A DNA stretch of 64,000 bases from an uncultured Prevotella sp. (GTDB lineage Bacteria > Bacteroidota > Bacteroidia > Bacteroidales > Bacteroidaceae): assembly GCF_946407605.1 (NCBI RefSeq), contig NZ_CAMJOS010000005.1, positions 62,001 through 126,000 on the forward strand, in the 5' to 3' direction. The notes under the pieces are model-generated. The model did not search any database. It had not been told where the DNA came from and saw nothing but the letters and a program-made list of their open reading frames with translations. Within the stretch, counting starts at the first letter, position 1; every line of letters begins with the position of its first letter. Position numbers and translations under genes: made by a program. Shown here piece by piece: positions 17,011 through 24,496 of this stretch.

Positions 17011-18041
17011 TAGTTATATCGCCCTGTCAGCTTGCTGATTCTGTGTTTTACCGCCTCCCGTATTTGTTTCATATTGCCATAACGCAGATTGCGTAGCAGT
17101 TCCTCGATAGAACGACCAATCTTCACCCAGGGGTGTCCCCACGCCATGATGCGATAGACACGACGCTTGTACTCCACATTCTCGATGACATATTTGGGAT
17201 GGCGCAAAGGCCATTGCAACTCATGACTGGGCATGGTGAGCAATCGCTGCATCGCCTTGGGTAGCGTGTTCAGGGAACTCTGGAAATGAGCCGACTCCTC
17301 GCTGACGGCTGTGTTCTGAATAAGGTTCTTCGTGGGTACGATGGTCAGTCCGCTATTCAGCGTGCAGGCCGTCCAGATGAGTGTCTCGTAGATGGGGTCG
17401 CCAGAAGCCTTGTGCTTGTAGATCTTCTTTATCATCTCCTTGCCGCCCTCGCGTCTGTTGGTTACGTAAGCCTCCAGCTGGTGCCTGTTGAACGCATCAT
17501 CAGCAATGGGATAGCCCACCTCACAACGCTCGAAGACCCTGCGCCACGAGGCCCATCCCCAGATGCTGAAGGCTGTGGTGAAGAGGTAGTCGTAAGGCGC
17601 ATCTGTCTGTTCCTCATGATTAAAACCTGCAATCATCGTGATGCGTTCATCGTGCTCATAGCGGTCGAGCATCTCCTTACAGAAGGGGATAAACGACAGT
17701 GAAGGCGTAGAGTCGTCCTCCAGCACGATGACCTTCTCTGCCAGCGAGAAAGCCCACGTCTGAGCCTTATGGTTCGAGAGCCAGGCACCTGAGTTCTCGT
17801 TGTGGTAACTGCGCTGCACATCACACTCCCAGTCTATCTCGCTATCATCCACTATCTGTCGTGCCGCCTCTAGCTTCAGGGCTTCCTGCTCGCTGCGAGG
17901 GCCATCCTGATAGATAAACAGATGTGAGGGCCTGCACTGGCGGATGGCACCAAAGGTGCGCTTCAGCGTTTCTGTTCGTGAGAAAATGATGAGCAGCACA
18001 GCCACATCGTTCTGTGCAGGATATTTCTTTATTTCTTCCAT
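17004..18041 (-). CDS. Glycosyltransferase-like protein (GT-A fold, hemolysin-activation type)
   Basis: The 345-residue protein has VAVLLIIFSRTETLKRTFGAIRQCRPSHLFIYQDGPR at the N-terminus and VIVLEDDSTPS as a DxD-like site (about 105-113), then FSIWGWASWRRVFERCEVG, a signature of cell-surface glycan transferases often annotated as hemolysin activation protein. There is no signal peptide or clear membrane segment, so it probably acts at the cytoplasmic face. It is the last gene of the minus-strand glycan operon and overlaps the upstream GT2 gene by 13 nt. Donor and acceptor are unknown. Confidence 0.78.
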   Translation of the reverse strand: MEEIKKYPAQNDVAVLLIIFSRTETLKRTFGAIRQCRPSHLFIYQDGPRSEQEALKLEAARQIVDDSEIDWECDVQRSYHNENSGAWLSNHKAQTWAFSLAEKVIVLEDDSTPSLSFIPFCKEMLDRYEHDERITMIAGFNHEEQTDAPYDYLFTTAFSIWGWASWRRVFERCEVGYPIADDAFNRHQLEAYVTNRREGGKEMIKKIYKHKASGDPIYETLIWTACTLNSGLTIVPTKNLIQNTAVSEESAHFQSSLNTLPKAMQRLLTMPSHELQWPLRHPKYVIENVEYKRRVYRIMAWGHPWVKIGRSIEELLRNLRYGNMKQIREAVKHRISKLTGRYNYQ

Positions 18042-18940
18042 TTCAGCAGGTTCTTGTAAGTGTGAATAAGCAGATAAGCCAAGCGTGTCGGCAGTCGCAA
18101 CGCCAAGCGGTCCATGAAGGGAATGTCGTTGGTAAGTTGCTGGCGCAGAGGACGATAGTATTCGTTGAATACCTGGAATTGTCTGCGGTCGATGAACTTC
18201 TCATAGACCTTAATCTGATGATGTACGAAGGCCGAGTGGTAACGTTCCCACTCTGGCTGCAGCGTCTGACGCAGCTCTTCGTCGTAGATGCGTATCCAAT
18301 CGAGGGTCTCGCGACGATTGTTGGGCACATCCTCCTCATGCATATAGGCCGCATGTTCAGTAAAAAACACCTTGGGTTGCTTCATCAGATATTTAATCTG
18401 CATGAGCGAGTCCTCACGCTCCACAATCTCACGAGGGGCATTCAGACAGCCCTCCAGCAACTCCTTGCGGAAGATGATGCCCCACAGCACGCAGAACTGA
18501 CTGCGCAGGGCCAGCATGTCGCGAATCAGGCGCTCAGGCTCTATGAAACCACGCAGTCCTGAGTCGTGTCTGTGTCCGTACTGATCGTCGTAGGTGCCAA
18601 TCACCTCGTCGGCCCCTGTCTCGTTGATATGTCTGTACATCGTGGCGAGGGCATTCTCCGTAATGAGGTCATCGGCATCGGCAAACATGATGAATCTGCC
18701 TTCAGCATGCTCCAGTCCATAGCGACGGGCTGCTGTCACGCCACCATTATCCTTATGGAAGACCTTCAGACGCGGCTCACGCTTAGCCCATTGATCGCAG
18801 ATATCGCCAGAGCCATCTGTGCTGCCGTCCTCTACAGCCACCACCTCGAACGAGTCGAAGGCCTGCGCAAAGATGCTCTCGAAGCATTTGTCCAGGTATT
18901 CGGCCTTGTTATAGACTGGTATGATGACAGATATCTCCAT
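18029..18940 (-). CDS. GT2-family glycosyltransferase
   Basis: The 303-residue protein opens with the GT2 signature ISVIIPVYNKAEYLDKCFESI and VAVEDGSTDGSGDICD (about 35-50), and has the metal-binding FADADDLI (about 84-91). It transfers a sugar onto a lipid-linked or cell-surface glycan. It sits 9 bp after the flippase stop; that junction contains the AAAGGTAAAA-type spacer repeat. Specificity cannot be predicted. Confidence 0.9.
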   Translation of the reverse strand: MEISVIIPVYNKAEYLDKCFESIFAQAFDSFEVVAVEDGSTDGSGDICDQWAKREPRLKVFHKDNGGVTAARRYGLEHAEGRFIMFADADDLITENALATMYRHINETGADEVIGTYDDQYGHRHDSGLRGFIEPERLIRDMLALRSQFCVLWGIIFRKELLEGCLNAPREIVEREDSLMQIKYLMKQPKVFFTEHAAYMHEEDVPNNRRETLDWIRIYDEELRQTLQPEWERYHSAFVHHQIKVYEKFIDRRQFQVFNEYYRPLRQQLTNDIPFMDRLALRLPTRLAYLLIHTYKNLLKWKK

Positions 18941-18947
18941 AATCCTT

Positions 18948-18973
18948 TTTTACCTTTTTACTTTTTTACCTTT
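18948..18973 (-). repeat. 26-nt spacer repeat, identical copy at the iorA-iorB junction
   Basis: The minus strand reads an A-rich word built from AAAGGT, AAAAAAGT and AAAAAGGT units. The same 26 nt occur at 52593-52618 on the plus strand. Here it encodes the last residues of the flippase (VKGKKVKR), contains its stop codon and runs up to the next start. Confidence 0.85.
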
Positions 18974-20392
18974 CACCATCTCTATGCATTCGTTGAGGAT
19001 AGCCACATTGAGCAGACGCATGATGCCTAAGTAGAGGAGGCTGGCCATTGCGATGCGACACAACAGGAGCAGCCATAAGGTGGTGATGGGCAGGGTGACG
19101 AAGTAGGTTACAATCATCACCACGGCAGCTGTCAGAAGGAAAGGCATGCTGTCTTTCAGCACGTCGAGTGTGGACAGAGGCTGTATACGCTGCAGGGCTA
19201 TGTGCCAGCAGCAAGTAAACAGCAAGTTGAGTGCCGAGAAGGCAGCCACCATCGCCGTAATGCCCAACGAGGCCAGGCTGAGTGTGAGTGTTATCTGCAA
19301 CACTATCTGCACAGCCACCAGCCACAGGTAGATGTCAGAACGCTTCCTGCTGACAATCAGATTCTGGTAGAGGGTCTGCAGGGGTAGGAAAGCGCCGCCA
19401 ATACAAAGTATCTGTAGTAGGATGACGCAAGGTTCCCACTTCATGCCAATGGTGACGATGATAAACTCATGGGCCACTAATGCCAGTCCGAACATCAGGG
19501 GAAAGCAGACTAACGACGTGAAGCGCAGCATCTTACGGAACACACGCTGCTGACGTCCTTCCTCGTCATCGGCATTGGTTAGCACGGGCTGTGCCACCTG
19601 CGCCATAGTGTTCGAGATAAACGAATGGCCCATCGTGTTCCACTTGTTGGCCTGGCTGAACTGTCCCACGGTATTGATGGGCAGCATATTGCCGAAGATG
19701 AATGTCTGCACCTGCTGACTGGTCACCGTCAGGATGTTGGTCAGCAGCAGTTTCGACGAGAATCCAAACATCTGCCTGATAGGAGCTAAGTCAACAGGCA
19801 ACTTGGGCATCCAACGTGTGAAATAGTATTTTATGAGGGTACTCGTGCCAATGAAGATGAGCTGTTGCCACACCAAACTCCAGTAGCCATAGTGATGAAA
19901 TGCAAGCCACATACCCACAGAGCCTGACAGTATCAGCGAGACGATAGCGGCGATGGCTAGCTCGCGGTTGCGAAGCTCTATCCACAGCTTGGCATTAGGA
20001 ACGATTCCGAGTGCTGAGAGGGGGATGGACAGAAAAGCCAGTCGCGACACATCAGTCAGTATGGGCAGGTGGAAAATAATGGACAATAGCGGCGCACAGA
20101 GAAACAGGATGCCATACATCGAGATACCTGCAATGATGTTGAACCAGCACACCGCATTATAATCGCGGAAGGTGGGAGGCTTCAGGTTGGCCAGCGCCTG
20201 CGAGAATCCTGCGGCCTGAATACATCCTGCCAGCGTGGTGAAGACTGTTATCAGCGCCACAATGCCATAGTCAGCCTCTGACAACTTCCATGCCAGCACA
20301 ATGCCGAATATCAGGTTCAGCACCTGGGTAGTGCCGTTGTTCACAGCTCCCCAAGCGATGCTTTTTGCAGTCTTTTCCTTTAAATTCTCCAT
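18950..20392 (-). CDS. Polysaccharide flippase (Wzx/oligosaccharide exporter type)
   Basis: The 480-residue polytopic protein begins MENLKEKTAKSIAWGAVNNGTTQVLNLIFGIVLAW, typical of Bacteroidota MATE-like polysaccharide transporters, with about 12-14 predicted helices. It moves lipid-linked oligosaccharide across the inner membrane. The ATG at 20392 is chosen because a TATTTTTG promoter lies at 20409-20402; the longer reading from 20590 overlaps the divergent acyltransferase. The C-terminal VKGKKVKR is encoded by a spacer repeat, so the native end may once have been different. Confidence 0.9.
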   Translation of the reverse strand: MENLKEKTAKSIAWGAVNNGTTQVLNLIFGIVLAWKLSEADYGIVALITVFTTLAGCIQAAGFSQALANLKPPTFRDYNAVCWFNIIAGISMYGILFLCAPLLSIIFHLPILTDVSRLAFLSIPLSALGIVPNAKLWIELRNRELAIAAIVSLILSGSVGMWLAFHHYGYWSLVWQQLIFIGTSTLIKYYFTRWMPKLPVDLAPIRQMFGFSSKLLLTNILTVTSQQVQTFIFGNMLPINTVGQFSQANKWNTMGHSFISNTMAQVAQPVLTNADDEEGRQQRVFRKMLRFTSLVCFPLMFGLALVAHEFIIVTIGMKWEPCVILLQILCIGGAFLPLQTLYQNLIVSRKRSDIYLWLVAVQIVLQITLTLSLASLGITAMVAAFSALNLLFTCCWHIALQRIQPLSTLDVLKDSMPFLLTAAVVMIVTYFVTLPITTLWLLLLCRIAMASLLYLGIMRLLNVAILNECIEMVKGKKVKR

Positions 20393-20401
20393 TACAAAGT
20401 G

Positions 20402-20450
20402 CAAAAATACTACTTTTCGTTTGAAGTTCAAAATATTTTCATTAAATTTG
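20402..20450. promoter_or_regulatory. Divergent promoters of the surface-glycan genes
   Basis: TATTTTTG on the minus strand (20409-20402) serves the flippase operon and TAAATTTG on the plus strand (20443-20450) serves the acyltransferase-LicD pair. Leaders are very short on both sides. They set the starts at 20392 and 20459. Confidence 0.7.
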
Positions 20451-20458
20451 CACCGATT

Positions 20459-21586
20459 ATGGAGAACATAGAGAATAAAATAGCCAAAAAGCCCCGTTTG
20501 GAATGGCTCGACGCCCTTCGCGGATTCACCATGATCATGGTGGTGGCCAACCATGTGGCGCAGATAGGATTTGAAGAGGAGTGGAAACACTCGTCGTCGC
20601 TTCAGTTCCTGTTGCTGTTCCGCATGCCGCTGTTCTTCTTCATCAGCGGATTCTTGGCCTACAAGGCCTCGCAGGTATGGACGGCTCGCAATCTGGGCAG
20701 TCTGGTGTTGAAGAAGTGTCGCGTACAGCTCATACCCACCCTGGTGTTCTTCCTCCTGGCCACAGCGATCTTAAAGCCCAGCTTCTGGCCAGGTCTTCTC
20801 GAGTCGCTGCACTCGCCCACCAAGGGCGGCTACTGGTTCACGCTTGTTCTGCTCTACATGTTCCTCATCTACTATCCCTTTGCCTATTTCGAGAACAAGA
20901 TCACCTCTCGACTCTCGCCGCTGGCCTCTAAGTGGACATCGGCTATCCTCATCGTGGTGTTGTTCCTCGTCTCGTTGGCGTTCTACGACAGCTGCTATCA
21001 GCCCTCGTACTTCTCGTGGGCCAAAGGCTATCGTGGCGCGATGACAGATATCCATCAGTTCCTGATAGACACTAGCTTTGGACAGCTGATGCTCTGGATG
21101 CCTTTCTTCCTCTTTGGTAACATAGCCCATCGCTATTGGAACGGCGCCCAGCGGCTAATGGACTCGAAGTGGTTCTTCCCCATCATCGTCGTGCTGGCCA
21201 TCCTCTGTACGATGGATGCCTTGAAGTGGCACACCATGCGTATGGCGTGGGCCATCATCCCGTTGACGACGGCAATGTTCCTGCTGCTCCTTATCACCTT
21301 AATGTATTTCCGTCATTATCAGCACTATTTCACTAAGATGACAGTCATTGGAGCCTCGTTGCAGTACATAGGCCGTCGCACGCTCGACATCTACCTCATC
21401 CATTTCCTGTTTTTGCCTAGTCTGCCCATCATCGGCTCGTTCTTCAAGGACAATCATCATAACTTCATCGTCGATACCACGCTGTCTGTCGTTGTGGCTC
21501 TGTTGGTTATTGGTTTCAGCGTCATCACCTCCAATATCCTGCGTATCAGTCCGTTCCTTAAGAAATGGCTGTTTGGAAGGAGTTAA
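20459..21586 (+). CDS. Acyltransferase 3 family membrane protein
   Basis: This 375-residue protein has about ten membrane segments. The N-terminal RLEWLDALRGFTMIMVVANHVAQIG and MPLFFFISGFLAY are typical of acyltransferase family 3, whose members O-acetylate cell-surface sugars. Start ATG 20459 follows the TAAATTTG element. It is 35 bp upstream of a LicD-type gene and divergent from the flippase operon, so a role in decorating the same glycan is likely. The acyl acceptor is unknown. Confidence 0.88.
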   Translation: MENIENKIAKKPRLEWLDALRGFTMIMVVANHVAQIGFEEEWKHSSSLQFLLLFRMPLFFFISGFLAYKASQVWTARNLGSLVLKKCRVQLIPTLVFFLLATAILKPSFWPGLLESLHSPTKGGYWFTLVLLYMFLIYYPFAYFENKITSRLSPLASKWTSAILIVVLFLVSLAFYDSCYQPSYFSWAKGYRGAMTDIHQFLIDTSFGQLMLWMPFFLFGNIAHRYWNGAQRLMDSKWFFPIIVVLAILCTMDALKWHTMRMAWAIIPLTTAMFLLLLITLMYFRHYQHYFTKMTVIGASLQYIGRRTLDIYLIHFLFLPSLPIIGSFFKDNHHNFIVDTTLSVVVALLVIGFSVITSNILRISPFLKKWLFGRS

Positions 21587-21621
21587 ATGAGGAAAGTGGA
21601 AAGAGGATAGTGGAATGAGAA
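21587..21621 (+). repeat. Purine-rich GGAAAGTGGAAA spacer
   Basis: The junction between the acyltransferase and licD-like genes is built of GAGGAAAGTGGAAAGAGGATA-like units. Very similar sequence occurs in frame inside the PD40 lipoprotein gene (about 26655-26712, minus strand). Confidence 0.65.
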
Positions 21622-22404
21622 ATGAAGAAGATTGACGATATTCAGGAACTGAGACAGATTCAGATGGGCATCCTCGATGAGGTGCATCGCTTCTGCGAGG
21701 CTCACGGCCTGAGGTATTTCCTCAGTAGCGGCACCCTGATTGGTGCTGTGCGCCACAAGGGCTATATCCCCTGGGATGATGATATCGACATCTACATGCC
21801 GCGTGAGGATTACGAGACCTTTCTTAATACCTATCATGACGAGAAGGGTATCTATCGCGCCATCAACCCTGCCTCTGAGTCACATTATTATTATACTTTT
21901 GCCAAGGTGGTAGACCAGCGTACCCATATGGTGGAGCGTGAGACTGAGGGCTACGAGATAGGGGTCTATATGGATATCTTCCCTGTCGACTATGTCACAG
22001 AGAACCTTCAGCAGCGTGAGCGCATCTTCCGCCAGAAGAAACTGCTCTACAAGATTCGTCGTTGTAAGATATCGAATACTAATCCTCTAAAGTCGCGTTT
22101 GGCCTATTGGGTTTACAAGTGCTGGCCTATGAGCGTCAAGCAGATAGAGCGCAAGATTTGGAAACTTATCGTGTTGGAGAGACCAACACGTATGGTGTGC
22201 AACATGACTGAGGCAGGCCCCAGTATCAAGGGCTGCTTCCCTGCTGAGGATATCGCCTCTAGCGTTGATATTGAGTTTGAGGGCAAGACCTATAAGACCA
22301 TGATTGGCTATCGCGATTACCTTGAGCGCACCTATGGTGACTATATGACTCTTCCACCAGTAGAACAGCGTGTCACCCATAACTTCGAGGCCTACTGGAA
22401 ATAA
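21622..22404 (+). CDS. LicD-family phosphotransferase
   Basis: The 260-residue protein has the LicD motif YFLSSGTLIGAVRHKGYIPW followed by DDDIDIYMPREDYE (about 32-65), with the Asp cluster that binds metal in this nucleotidyltransferase-like fold. LicD proteins transfer a phospho-alcohol such as phosphocholine from a CDP carrier to a glycan. No choline uptake or kinase gene is visible, but a cytidylyltransferase/aminotransferase fusion lies 2 kb away on the opposite strand. The transferred group may be phosphocholine, phosphoethanolamine or another phospho-group. It follows the acyltransferase by 35 bp. Confidence 0.88.
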   Translation: MKKIDDIQELRQIQMGILDEVHRFCEAHGLRYFLSSGTLIGAVRHKGYIPWDDDIDIYMPREDYETFLNTYHDEKGIYRAINPASESHYYYTFAKVVDQRTHMVERETEGYEIGVYMDIFPVDYVTENLQQRERIFRQKKLLYKIRRCKISNTNPLKSRLAYWVYKCWPMSVKQIERKIWKLIVLERPTRMVCNMTEAGPSIKGCFPAEDIASSVDIEFEGKTYKTMIGYRDYLERTYGDYMTLPPVEQRVTHNFEAYWK

Positions 22405-22430
22405 TTACTCGGATATGGATTTTCATTGAA

Positions 22431-22486
22431 AGGACTAGAGATTTTTATCTCTCTAGTTAGGAAAAAATTTTTTTCTAACTAGTCCT
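22431..22486. terminator. Compound bidirectional terminator with nested hairpins
   Basis: Three pairings are possible: AGGACTAG (22431-22438) with CTAGTCCT (22479-22486); ACTAGAGA (22434-22441) with TCTCTAGT (22450-22457); and CTAGTTAG with CTAACTAG (22453-22460 with 22475-22482), extended by A6/T6. They cannot all form at once. The element separates the convergent licD-like and glycerophosphodiesterase genes and overlaps the stop of the latter. Confidence 0.75.
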
Positions 22487-23464
22487 CATTTTCTTCAGAT
22501 TCGTCGCCTCTGACGTTGCTCGAAGGAATGATATTCTTTACGATGACATAGTCGGCACCTTTCTCAAAGGCTTCTTCCATGTAGGTGTCTCTGTTGTAAG
22601 TCCAAGTCTTGACATACATGCCTTTGCTGTGCACATATTCGCAGAGCTCTTTGGTGATGTGTGTAAAAGGAATCGACACATTGATGCTTAAGGCTTTGGA
22701 CTTCAGCTCGAAGGCCTCATCGGCAGTTTTGATGTTTGTGACGCCTGAGACAGAGACGCACACACAGCTGCTGATGGCTTGCAAGGCCTCCAGACGTGGC
22801 TTCTTGGCGCAGAATATGGTGCGCGACAGCATGCCGTACTTCTGTACCAACTTGAACAGATCTTCCAGAGAACTATCCTGGAAACGGTCATTATCAGCAA
22901 TATCCAGTTCCAGGATGACGTTCTTGCGCTTGCAGAGCTTGATAATATCCTCTAATGCCGCAATACGGACATAGGAGAAATCGGCGTTGTACCACGAGCC
23001 GAAATCCAGTTGCTGAGATAGGCAAAGTAGCAGCTGTCCACTCTTCCTGTGTCATTGCTACAGCGATCGATGGTGGCATCGTGCTGCAGGACAAATACGC
23101 CGTCTTTGGTACGGGCTATATCACACTCCACCATTTTGTATCCCACCTTGATGGCTGCCTCCAGAGCTTCATAGGTATTCTCTGGGAAGCCAGCCAGTCC
23201 ACGATGACACATGACGAGCGACTGGGTAAAGAGGTCAGAGGGATAGATATTCTGCTGCTCTTGGAACACTTTGATGCTCTCCATCGGAATGGAGGTATGA
23301 ACACTATCATTCTCGTCAAAATAGATGCTGTCAACGATGTCTGTATCAAATGTTGTTTCGCCATATTGGGTGGCTACATGCAGAATGTGCCCCATTTGTG
23401 CGTTGGCAATGGCGGAAAACAGGAATAATGCGCTAATTAAACAAAGAGCTTGTAATCTTTTCAT
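22479..23464 (-). pseudogene. Exported glycerophosphodiester phosphodiesterase, frameshifted
   Basis: Residues 1-22 are a signal peptide (MKRLQALCLISALFLFSAIANA). The GDPD domain starts with VMCHRGLAGFPENTYEALEAA and continues with VECDIARTKDGVFVLQHDATIDR, which carry the catalytic His and metal ligands. After YLSN (about 23010) the frame is lost and stops at 22952. The next frame continues without a break as LDFGSWYNADFSYVRIAALEDIIKLCKRK and on to a proper C-terminus at 22479. Adding one C at about 23009 (CC to C on the minus strand) gives YLSNLDFGSW, restoring an about 328-residue enzyme. It is either a true single-base deletion or a sequencing error; it is not in a long homopolymer. It sits 18 bp after the opine-dehydrogenase-like gene. 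Confidence 0.85.
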
Positions 23465-23482
23465 GTCTCAATAGGATTAACG

Positions 23483-24496
23483 TTAGTAGTCAGAGTTAAT
23501 GATTTTCATGCCCCAGTCGTAGATGCGGTCGATGGTGGGACAGGGGACCTCCTTTTCGTGGGCCAAACGATGAACGATGGCCAGACCGTAGGGAAAATCT
23601 TCTGTGAAATAGCGGCTGTGGAAGTCGGGCACGAAGCCCCCTTCTGTAGCTTTCATAGGTGCTGTAATACCCTTGAAGGCCTCGATGCTACGCAGTTTGC
23701 GAGCCAGCGAGGGAGCATCGGTACTTTCGTAATAGTCGAGAACGGTGGCTATGCTGCCTGGGGTGACAGGCAGTTGGCGCAGGAGTGCCTGTAGCTCCTG
23801 GTCCATCGCGATATAGAGCGCAGCAGCCTCCTCTGTCCATTCTTCATAAAAAAGAGGTACGCGCGAAATGGTTTCACCCTCGTGCCAATCTTTCCAAAGC
23901 GAGTAGAGACGCGAGGGGTGCAGCAGCGGGTTGCTATTGCTGAGGCTTACCTCATAGAAGCTGTGCAGCAGGTGGATGGGGGTGCGCAGCATCTGTTCCA
24001 AAGCCTGTCGCAGCGGCTCTGGGTCGCTGGTCTGTTCGATGGCCAGATGGAGGCTCTCTTTATAGCCCATTAATCGGGCCCGTCGACCATAATCCTCGAT
24101 GCGTGAGATGAACGGCACACGCTGGAAACCAAACAGCGGGGTGGTGGAAGGCAGTATCTGCATGGCTTCGAAGAAGAAGCCCGTGCTGCTGACCACGCTA
24201 CCTACTGCTGCCATAGGCATCAGGTAGTCCTTGATTTGCAGAAGCATATCGTGGATGGCGTAGCCTGGCAGACAGATATAAATAATCTGTGCATCGGAAA
24301 CGGCCTGCTTGGCATCGCTGAAGACACCACTCAGATGTCCCCTATATGTGGTCTCGTCTGGCGCATCAATCTGGATGTCGTTACTCCATCTTTCAGGATG
24401 ACGTGTCAGTACACAAACCTCATGCTGACCTTGTGCTGCCACAAAGCCTGCCACTACGTGTCCAAGGTTGCCACCGCCACAGATACAAATCTTCAT
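23483..24496 (-). CDS. Opine/octopine dehydrogenase-like NAD(P)-binding protein
   Basis: The 337-residue protein starts with the dinucleotide-binding loop MKICICGGGNLGHVVAGFVAAQG. SLSNSNPLLHPSRLYSLWKDW (about 185-205) matches the C-terminal NAD/NADP octopine/nopaline dehydrogenase domain, including the conserved His. Opine dehydrogenases reductively join a 2-keto acid to an amine. It overlaps the upstream fusion gene by 4 nt, so a linked reaction on an amino compound is plausible. The actual product is unknown. This enzyme class is uncommon in glycan clusters. Confidence 0.8.
   Translation of the reverse strand: MKICICGGGNLGHVVAGFVAAQGQHEVCVLTRHPERWSNDIQIDAPDETTYRGHLSGVFSDAKQAVSDAQIIYICLPGYAIHDMLLQIKDYLMPMAAVGSVVSSTGFFFEAMQILPSTTPLFGFQRVPFISRIEDYGRRARLMGYKESLHLAIEQTSDPEPLRQALEQMLRTPIHLLHSFYEVSLSNSNPLLHPSRLYSLWKDWHEGETISRVPLFYEEWTEEAAALYIAMDQELQALLRQLPVTPGSIATVLDYYESTDAPSLARKLRSIEAFKGITAPMKATEGGFVPDFHSRYFTEDFPYGLAIVHRLAHEKEVPCPTIDRIYDWGMKIINSDY

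Noticed and set aside
20393..20590. 66-residue N-terminal extension of the flippase
   Set aside because: It runs through the promoter pair and into the divergent acyltransferase gene; the flippase family starts at MENLKEK.
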